Shown one piece after another: positions 8,008 to 13,712 of a stretch of 22,058 nt of DNA. This DNA comes from JAFDVL01 sp043736395 (GTDB lineage: Bacteria > Acidobacteriota > Blastocatellia > RBC074). How positions within the stretch are numbered: the first letter of the stretch is position 1; each line of letters opens with the position of its first letter. The position numbers were made by a program, and so were the translations under genes. The notes below the pieces were generated by a model. The model searched no databases. It worked only from the letters and a program-made list of their open reading frames with translations, and was not told the origin of the DNA. Where the stretch lies: assembly GCA_043736395.1 (NCBI GenBank), contig JAYTCQ010000433.1, positions 1 through 22,058 on the forward strand. The letters are read 5' to 3'.

Positions 8008-8027
8008 TAATGCGGAAGCCCGCATTA
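8008..8027 (-). repeat. Perfect hairpin directly after the dehydrogenase stop codon
   Basis: TAATGCGG (8008-8015) pairs perfectly with CCGCATTA (8020-8027) across a 4-nt loop. On the minus strand it begins at the base next to the MDR stop codon (8028-8030) and is followed by TTAAAATTTTC. The weak T-run allows partial termination or 3'-end protection between the dehydrogenase and transporter parts of the operon. Confidence 0.6.
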
Positions 8028-9170
8028 CTACTCAAAAACGGCGACGCCTTTGATGTATTCTTTACTAAAACGATCCAATTCAAAAGCCTGCGGAACTGCT
8101 TCGAGCGTCTTGTATTCATTCGTTATAAATTTCGAAACGTCAATCAACTTACTGCTCAAAAATTCTAATGCTAACGCCGGAGTGATTGGCTTGCCAGCTT
8201 CATCAATTCCACCGGAAGCTCCGCAGGGAGTGATAATGATCGGCTCAAAATATTGGATGTTATTCAGGACTCCCAGTTCAACGCCCTGATGCCCGTGACC
8301 GTACATCATAAAGGTTCCCTGCTTGCGCAGCAAACCTGGAATCTGCGGATAAATTTGCCCAACACCGGCGGAGTCAATCAGGTAATGAATTTTTTCGCCG
8401 TGCGTCAATTCCGTGATTTCAGCAACGAGATCAACCGCAGTTGGATCAATCGCAGTCGCGCCATAATTTTCTGCTAATGTTCGTCGCATCGCATTTGGCT
8501 CACTGACGAATAAATTTTTTGTGTACCCGACGACATTGCGCAAATACTGAATGAATAAAAGTCCGGCAGGCCCCGCGCCATAAATCAATGTATTTTTGAT
8601 CGGACGCTCACCGCCGAATGTATACCGAGCCGGAGTTTTCATCATCAATTGCGATGCATGAATAATGCATCCGAGTGGCTCACATAATGCCGCCTGAGCT
8701 AAAAGCAAATCGCTTTCGATGCGAATGGCATTAACTGCCGGTAGTGCAATGAACTCTGATAATGCTCCGTGCGCCCCGGAAACGCCCAATTCGACGTAGT
8801 TCTGACATTGATGACTGTCATCCGTCACGCAGTATTCGCACCAGTTTTGACGCGGCAAATTTCGACTGGAACAATTGATTCCCTGATCTATCGCAACGCG
8901 ATCTCCAACTTTAAAATCGTGAACATTTTTCCCAACTTCGGCTACGATACCGCTGAACTCATGACCAAGAATCTGCGCTTGTTCGTGCAAGGGAATTTGT
9001 CTACCTGAAGCATCAAAATTGTAATTTGTTTTGCCTTCGTAGATATGAAAATCCGTGCCGCACAATCCGACGGCGCCGACTTTTAAAATGATTTCATGCG
9101 GCTGCGGAGTCGGTTGCGGGACATCGCGCAACTCCATTTTTTCGAGATCGTAGACGGCTAGGGCTTTCAT
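8028..9170 (-). CDS. Zinc-dependent MDR alcohol/polyol dehydrogenase
   Basis: A 380-aa medium-chain dehydrogenase/reductase. It is predicted to oxidise a sugar alcohol or sugar with NAD(P)+ (sorbitol/xylitol/threonine dehydrogenase relatives). Catalytic zinc ligands: C37 in GLCGTD, H70-E71 in GHEFSG, and E164 in CEPLG. The structural zinc lobe has four cysteines (C100, C111, C114, C122), though the C100-C111 spacing is longer than usual. The Rossmann motif is GAGPAG (198-203). E224 at the end of the next strand (FVSEP) favours NAD+ over NADP+. Family length is about 340-380 aa. The start codon lies 5 nt from a palindromic repeat arm. Oxidation of xylitol or arabitol to xylulose would feed the kinase encoded downstream; this is inference from context. 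Confidence 0.88.
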   Translation of the reverse strand: MKALAVYDLEKMELRDVPQPTPQPHEIILKVGAVGLCGTDFHIYEGKTNYNFDASGRQIPLHEQAQILGHEFSGIVAEVGKNVHDFKVGDRVAIDQGINCSSRNLPRQNWCEYCVTDDSHQCQNYVELGVSGAHGALSEFIALPAVNAIRIESDLLLAQAALCEPLGCIIHASQLMMKTPARYTFGGERPIKNTLIYGAGPAGLLFIQYLRNVVGYTKNLFVSEPNAMRRTLAENYGATAIDPTAVDLVAEITELTHGEKIHYLIDSAGVGQIYPQIPGLLRKQGTFMMYGHGHQGVELGVLNNIQYFEPIIITPCGASGGIDEAGKPITPALALEFLSSKLIDVSKFITNEYKTLEAVPQAFELDRFSKEYIKGVAVFE

Positions 9171-9175
9171 TTATT

Positions 9176-9273
9176 TGTAACGTGAACTGTTAGTTCGCGC
9201 TGCTTTGTTAGAAATTAGTTATTCTGGAAACCTTTCCTTGTGTAAACAGCGCGAACTAACAGTTCACGCTACA
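9176..9273. repeat. REP/BIME-like inverted pair, copy 2 (44-nt spacer)
   Basis: Two 27-nt arms (9176-9202 and 9247-9273) are reverse complements with one mismatch. They share the core GTGAACT-GTT-AGTTCGC with the copies at 6597-6661 and 15973-16104. The outer end reads TGTAG or TGTAA. The element fills nearly the whole 106-nt gap, ending 3 nt from the SDR stop codon and beginning 5 nt from the MDR start codon. Confidence 0.9.
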
Positions 9274-9276
9274 TTT

Positions 9277-10260
9277 CTACACGTCTAAATCCGCGATCTC
9301 TAAACGTCCTTCTGAATGCAATAATTGAAACCGCGCTATGGTTTCCTTCACGCCCTGTTCCAGCGAAGTATGCGGGATTTCTCCTAGTGCATTAATGATC
9401 GCCGCATCGTTCAGCTCTGCCGGAATTGGCATCACATTATCGCTGTGCGTAATCGTCCCTTTCGCCGATGGAATTTCATTTTCAATCGCGGTCACGATTT
9501 CTGAAACGCCCGCCGTTTCACCGTGCAAATTAAAGGCGAACGCTCCAGGTTTTTCGGAATTTACGCTCTTGATAAATGCATCCGCGCAATCGGAAACAAA
9601 TAAAAAATCTGTCCGTCCACCGAAGCGAATATGAAATGGTCGCCCGATGACTGCGGCTTTCATCGCTTTCGTTGGGTCTGACGTCATACCGACATCGCGA
9701 CCGGGGCCGTATACCGTCAGCGGACGCAACCCGATACTGCTGATGCCGTTATCCTGGAAATAGATTCGCGCATTATCTTCATTACACCGTTTGAATGCGC
9801 CGTAGTGATTTTGCGGGTTTCCGGCTTTGTCTTCGCTCTGCGCCGTACCGTCATCGGCGTTGCCAAAAACTGCCGCAGAACTCGCGTAGGCGATACGTTG
9901 AATTTGTCCCGCAGAATGCAGCGCGGCGTTGAAAACATTGAGCGTACCGACGACATTGATCATTCCGCCTAAATACGGATTCGCGCGACAAGTGGGAACC
10001 TGAACGCCTGCGAGATGAATGATGTGCGTGATCTCGTGCTGTTCGATAATCGGAGATAACGCAGCGGGATTTGTGATGTCTCCGGAAACAAAAGTAGTCT
10101 GTTCGATTTCCTCTTCATCCATAATAATGCGCAGTCGCGCAGCATCAGAGTTGAGGTCAAACATCACGATTTTGCCCTCGTTAGCGGCAACTAATCTTTT
10201 AATAATCCAGGCGCCGATGAAGCCGTGCGCTCCGGTAATCAGGTAATTTTTATTCTTCAT
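9277..10260 (-). CDS. NAD-dependent epimerase/dehydratase family protein (extended SDR)
   Basis: A 327-aa extended short-chain dehydrogenase/reductase. It has the Rossmann motif GAHGFIG (10-16), D35 after strand two (VMFDL, favouring NAD+), D61 in GDIT, SS at 127-128, and the catalytic Y153-x3-K157 (YGAFK). Relatives include sugar-nucleotide epimerases, uronate dehydrogenase and D-erythronate-type dehydrogenases. In a catabolic operon with a kinase and transporter, oxidation or epimerisation of a free sugar or aldonate is more likely than nucleotide-sugar work. I chose the ATG at 10260 (MKNKNYLITG); the longer in-frame start at 10335 would run through the operator and promoter. First gene of the operon. 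Confidence 0.82.
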   Translation of the reverse strand: MKNKNYLITGAHGFIGAWIIKRLVAANEGKIVMFDLNSDAARLRIIMDEEEIEQTTFVSGDITNPAALSPIIEQHEITHIIHLAGVQVPTCRANPYLGGMINVVGTLNVFNAALHSAGQIQRIAYASSAAVFGNADDGTAQSEDKAGNPQNHYGAFKRCNEDNARIYFQDNGISSIGLRPLTVYGPGRDVGMTSDPTKAMKAAVIGRPFHIRFGGRTDFLFVSDCADAFIKSVNSEKPGAFAFNLHGETAGVSEIVTAIENEIPSAKGTITHSDNVMPIPAELNDAAIINALGEIPHTSLEQGVKETIARFQLLHSEGRLEIADLDV

Positions 10261-10289
10261 GAGCCAAATTCTTTTTGTTAAATAGGTAC

Positions 10290-10310
10290 TTAATTGGACA
10301 GACCAATTAA
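10290..10310. promoter_or_regulatory. Palindromic operator, GntR/FadR type
   Basis: TTAATTGG (10290-10297) and CCAATTAA (10303-10310) are perfect inverted 8-bp half-sites with a 5-nt centre. Read on the minus strand, the core AATTGGTCTGTCCAATT closely resembles the E. coli FadR consensus AACTGGTCNGACCAGTT and other FCD-class GntR boxes (established knowledge). It overlaps the predicted -10 and start point of the sugar operon, so a bound protein should repress. No GntR gene lies in the window. Confidence 0.65.
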
Positions 10311-10335
10311 TAACATTTTGCATCTGTGCGAGCAA
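10307..10335 (-). promoter_or_regulatory. Candidate sigma-70-type promoter of the sugar operon
   Basis: On the minus strand, TTGCTC (10330-10335) and TATTAA (10307-10312) are separated by 17 nt. The transcript would start near 10300, giving a leader of about 40 nt before the SDR gene. The -10 overlaps the palindromic operator. Hexamer matches are moderate (4 of 6 each). Confidence 0.4.
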
Positions 10336-10347
10336 TGAAAGTAAGGG

Positions 10348-10430
10348 CCAAGGGAAGCAGGGACTAGGGAACAGAGGTAATAAAGACCAAATTCTTACAG
10401 CTCCCTTGTCCCTAAACCCTGCTCCCTTCG
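10348..10430. repeat. Imperfect inverted repeat of AGGGA-type heptamers
   Basis: A left arm around 10348-10374 (AAGGGAAGCAGGGACTAGGGA) and a right arm around 10403-10430 are imperfect reverse complements, with roughly 80% matching positions by eye. Both are built on a GGGA unit repeated about every 7 nt. The right arm ends 5 nt before the stop codon of the APC transporter gene, so in minus-strand RNA it forms a long 3' hairpin. There is no T-tract. Confidence 0.65.
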
Positions 10431-10435
10431 ACAGC

Positions 10436-12439
10436 CTACTCGCTCATTAAAAAGATCATCGGACGAACATCGTCTTCGGGAGTCCAATCCCAATACCGTA
10501 GTAAAATTTTATAAATCATCATGCCGGTTTCGCCTTCGCCGAACAGTAGATATTTCATTGATTGCGACATCAAGCTCATCCTGGTCAGGCCGACAAAGAT
10601 GCTGATGGGATCAATAAGTTCGCTGATGTAGGCGATGGTATTGGCAATCGCAATGGCTCCATTGACTTCAATCACGTAGTCATCAAGCTCGCGAAAAACG
10701 CGAACCGACAATGGGGCGACGAAATCACTACGATTGTCGAGCAGACTCACATGCACGAAGGCTAACGGGCCTTGGATATTATAAAAACTTCGAATCTCTT
10801 TTTCCTTTGAGGCTCGATGCTCAGGCGAGGAGGTTCGCAGCGGAACCAAATTCACTTTTTTATTAATGATTTGCTGCCAAACATCTTTAGAGGAATCGTC
10901 AACAAATTGAAGCACTGCCACGCGCAATTCGGTTGCGCGTTGATAACGGCTGATCGCGCTGATGATCATCACTGCCAGAATAAAGACTCCTGAGATGATG
11001 ATCCCGTCGTGACGTTCGATTATATTGTCAATAAATGTAAAGGCAAAAACTGCGGACACGCCCCAGAAATAATAACTTTTCCAGGTAGAGCGTTCTCCGT
11101 CGGCTAGGGGATCGTTTTCCTTTTTACCTAAAGCCAGCGCGACGGCGACGGCAGCGGAAAGCATTAATGCCAGCACTCCTGTGGCATATGCGCCACCTTG
11201 CGCTTCGACATTGGCTTTAAAAATTACGGTGACAATGACGCTGATAATAAATAAAACCAGAACCAATGGACGCCGATAAGCTGTCCATCGCGGAGCCATG
11301 CCAAATCGTGGTAAATAGCGCGGAATCAAATTCAATAACCCAGCCATCGCTGAAGCTCCGGCAAACCATAAAATTAAGATTGTCGAAATGTCGTACACCG
11401 TTCCAAACGCGTTTCCAAGATATTCATGAGCTAGAAATGCAATGGCACGCCCGGCAGCTTTGCCGCCCTGGCGATAGTCAGATTCTTTCACCAGCATCGA
11501 AGTGACAAAGCTGGATGCGATTAACAAGACACTCATAATCAAGGCTGCAGCAGCTAATAATTTGCGCGTATTCTTAATTCTTCCTTCCGGCGCGCGATGC
11601 GGTTTTTCGACCTCGCCTTCGTGTTCATCTTTATTTTTGCCATTCGCCACCAGTGGCATGACTGAAACTCCTGTTTCAAATCCGCTTAATCCAAGTGCGA
11701 GTTTGGGAAAAGTAAAGGCGGTCAATGCCAGCAAAGCCGGAAGGCTGCCGCTGACCTTAGGATGCGCCCACAGTGCTTGTTGCCAATCATCCAACAAGGT
11801 CGGATGCGAAAAAATTTCCGCGAAACAACGTCCCAGGACTACAACATTGAGCAGTAAATACGGGATTGCAATTGCCGCCGCAAGGCCTAAGGCTTCAGCA
11901 AAACCCTTGATGAATACTATTGCAAGCAATGCTAATAATCCGATGGTGATGCTAATTTGATGACCTTCGAGGTAATGCGTTAGCAGCGGATTTTCAATTG
12001 CATGTTGCGCGGCGTCCGCTGCTGACAGCGTCATCGTAATCACAAAATCCGTAGCTGCAAATCCGATCAGCACCAATACAAAAATCTTACTCCACCAGCC
12101 TTTGAGCAAATTCTCAAGCATGGCGATGGAGCCTTGTCCCGCATAGGAACGCGAAGCCACTTGAGAATAAACCGGGAGCGCGCAAAATAATGTGACAATC
12201 ACCAGCAAAATAGTAGCCATTGGTGAGATCGCTCCAGCGGCGAGCAATGCAATACCGGGCTGATAACCAAGCGTCGAAAAATAATCTACTCCGGTCAACC
12301 ACAGCACCGAATACCACGGATGGGTTTTATGATCGGCATGTTGCGCGTCCAGGCTGCCGCCGCTGAGCAGCCATTTGCCGGCGACTGTTTGTGGCTCCTG
12401 CGCCCGCGTAGAGAGGTTCGGAATTGTGTAATCATTCAT
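10436..12439 (-). CDS. APC-superfamily amino-acid/cation transporter with soluble C-terminal domain
   Basis: A 667-aa inner-membrane permease with about twelve predicted helices between residues 45 and 497. Family-like stretches include VDYFSTLGYQPGIALLAAG (51-69), with an unwound-helix glycine motif, and LSGFETGVSVMPLV (251-264). A charged loop of about 27 residues (267-292) separates helices. A soluble domain of about 170 residues (498-667) follows the last helix and matches no motif I can name. Substrate may be an amino acid or potassium; the family alone does not decide. An AGGA lies about 10 nt before the ATG. It is transcribed alone, divergent from the lipoprotein gene, and ends against an inverted repeat. 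Confidence 0.82.
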   Translation of the reverse strand: MNDYTIPNLSTRAQEPQTVAGKWLLSGGSLDAQHADHKTHPWYSVLWLTGVDYFSTLGYQPGIALLAAGAISPMATILLVIVTLFCALPVYSQVASRSYAGQGSIAMLENLLKGWWSKIFVLVLIGFAATDFVITMTLSAADAAQHAIENPLLTHYLEGHQISITIGLLALLAIVFIKGFAEALGLAAAIAIPYLLLNVVVLGRCFAEIFSHPTLLDDWQQALWAHPKVSGSLPALLALTAFTFPKLALGLSGFETGVSVMPLVANGKNKDEHEGEVEKPHRAPEGRIKNTRKLLAAAALIMSVLLIASSFVTSMLVKESDYRQGGKAAGRAIAFLAHEYLGNAFGTVYDISTILILWFAGASAMAGLLNLIPRYLPRFGMAPRWTAYRRPLVLVLFIISVIVTVIFKANVEAQGGAYATGVLALMLSAAVAVALALGKKENDPLADGERSTWKSYYFWGVSAVFAFTFIDNIIERHDGIIISGVFILAVMIISAISRYQRATELRVAVLQFVDDSSKDVWQQIINKKVNLVPLRTSSPEHRASKEKEIRSFYNIQGPLAFVHVSLLDNRSDFVAPLSVRVFRELDDYVIEVNGAIAIANTIAYISELIDPISIFVGLTRMSLMSQSMKYLLFGEGETGMMIYKILLRYWDWTPEDDVRPMIFLMSE

Positions 12440-12688
12440 GTTCGTTTTTTCCTGCCTGCTGAAATTTTCAGAATGTCCTCAGGTATTCCTGGCACCAGAA
12501 ATGTTATTATCTATTGGTTTCGATAGAGCTAATCGTTTCGAGAAAATGTATTTTGCATAAATATTGGCTTAATGACTAGGGCAGGATTTCATTGTAAAGA
12601 CCTTAATTGCAAATATCAGTTGATTTGGAGTGAAGTTTATCGGATATTCTCAGAAATTCATCTTTGTAATTCTATTTGTTGGAGCAAT
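12440..12688. other. Divergent intergenic region
   Basis: This 249-nt gap holds the promoters of the APC gene (minus) and the lipoprotein gene (plus). It contains a short palindrome CTGAAA-T-TTTCAG-like at about 12460-12472 in the APC leader. No RNA gene or riboswitch is recognised. Confidence 0.4.
12620..12648 (+). promoter_or_regulatory. Candidate promoter of the lipoprotein-RND operon
   Basis: TTGATT (12620-12625) and GATATT (12643-12648) are 17 nt apart, each matching 4 of 6 consensus bases. A start near 12655 leaves a 34-nt leader carrying GGAG 4 nt before the ATG at 12689. Confidence 0.35.
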
Positions 12689-13594
12689 ATGAAAATAATC
12701 TTTTTCGTCATCATTCTAGCTTTTGGCTTAATAATTTTTGGCTGTGAGAGTTCGACTGAAAACAAAGCCGTCACAGCGTCCCCAATTGCAACTGCCACTT
12801 CGAATCCAGGAGCCTCGTTTCCAAAAGAAGAAGCTGAAAAACTGATTCAGCAATTAGCGACGCAGGATGGATGCAAAGATTCTACGGCTGACATGCGCCT
12901 TACGTTTACCGATATGGAAGGGAAGCCGCAGCAAATGGATTTCCGGTTGCAACGAAAATACGAAGCCGGAAAAATCTCTACGTTGATGACCGTGCTAGCT
13001 CCCAAAGAAGAAAGCGAAAAAGCTTTGCTCGCATTTGAAGAAGAAGGGAAGCCGACGGACGCGATCTCATATTTAGCAGGGCTTAAAAAAACAGCGCATC
13101 TGAAATCTGATAATCCACTAAATTTACGCGGTTCGAAAAGTACGGTGCAGGAAACTCTGGGATTGGAATTGGGGAAGTACGACATTGCTTCGACGCAATC
13201 AGGTGTGCCTCAGAGCGACGATATAACTGTTCAATTATCTGAGAAAAAAGGAATGAATTTAGCTTTTCCAAAGATCGCCGTCACATTTAAGAAAGTAGCG
13301 AACGCACAGACGAAAGAGGGGCCAGCAGAGAGAATTTTGCCGAGATTATTTGTACTGTTTGACTCGAAAGATCAGCCTGTCAAGCAGATGGAAATTATGA
13401 ATGTTGAACTTTTTGGACCAGGCCATGATTACCAAACAATTAAATCCGTAGAAATTACAGACACTAAAAACAACCAAAAATTAAAGTTGGAAACCCGGAA
13501 TATCAAGTACAATTCAAATCTTTCCTCATCAATTTTCACCGAAGCCCAGCTCATTAAAAATGTGACGGCTGCGACCGCGAAATTGGTTGAGTAG
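12689..13594 (+). CDS. LolA-like outer-membrane lipoprotein-sorting protein (lipoprotein)
   Basis: A 301-aa predicted lipoprotein. The signal segment MKIIFFVIILAFGLIIFGC has lipobox IIFGC with the lipidated Cys at 19, followed by a Thr/Ala/Ser-rich linker. The body resembles the LolA-like (outer-membrane lipoprotein-sorting) proteins usually encoded beside RND/MMPL exporters: MRLTFTDMEGKPQQMDFRL, TLMTVLAPKE, DAISYLAGLKKTAHL and RGSKSTVQETLGLELGKYDI follow the family pattern of beta strands. The family call is by pattern, not alignment. I chose the ATG at 12689, with GGAG 4 nt upstream; a longer in-frame start at 12572 lacks a signal peptide. Its stop codon is already part of a heptamer repeat leading to the RND gene 118 nt later. 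Confidence 0.7.
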   Translation: MKIIFFVIILAFGLIIFGCESSTENKAVTASPIATATSNPGASFPKEEAEKLIQQLATQDGCKDSTADMRLTFTDMEGKPQQMDFRLQRKYEAGKISTLMTVLAPKEESEKALLAFEEEGKPTDAISYLAGLKKTAHLKSDNPLNLRGSKSTVQETLGLELGKYDIASTQSGVPQSDDITVQLSEKKGMNLAFPKIAVTFKKVANAQTKEGPAERILPRLFVLFDSKDQPVKQMEIMNVELFGPGHDYQTIKSVEITDTKNNQKLKLETRNIKYNSNLSSSIFTEAQLIKNVTAATAKLVE

Positions 13595-13704
13595 TTCGCA
13601 GTAAAACAGTTCGCAGTCTTGATATGAAATGCGTTTTCTGCGAACCGCGACCTAGATACTGAGATCTGTATTTACTGCGAACTGCGAACTTTCTCCTGCG
13701 AACT
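13593..13704. repeat. Heptamer-based inverted repeat between lipoprotein and RND genes
   Basis: AGTTCGCAGTAAA (13593-13605) has an exact reverse complement TTTACTGCGAACT (13671-13683). AGTTCGC units occur at 13593 and 13608. The reverse unit GCGAACT occurs at 13677, 13684 and 13698, spaced 7 and 14 nt. The left arm overlaps the lipoprotein stop codon, and the right side ends 8 nt before the RND start codon. Confidence 0.8.
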
Positions 13705-13712
13705 TTCCTCCT

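Noticed and set aside
6597..9273. Composite transposon formed by REP-like copies 1 and 2
   Set aside because: The DNA between them is ordinary operon sequence with no transposase, and each copy is a self-contained inverted pair. No target-site duplication is visible.
10348..10430. Rho-independent terminator of the APC gene
   Set aside because: The arms pair imperfectly and no T-tract follows on the minus strand, so I list it as a repeat only. It may still affect RNA stability.
11502..11960. A 152-codon open frame on the plus strand
   Set aside because: It lies entirely antisense to the APC transporter gene, has low-complexity Ser/Ala/Pro composition and no ribosome-binding site. It is a shadow of the real gene.
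12440..12688. Riboswitch (c-di-AMP type) upstream of the APC transporter
   Set aside because: The leader is too short and lacks the conserved multi-stem core. Only a 13-bp local palindrome is present.
12572..12688. N-terminal extension of the lipoprotein gene from an upstream ATG
   Set aside because: The extension would bury the lipobox signal 39 residues inside the protein. The ATG at 12689 has GGAG upstream and gives a proper signal peptide.
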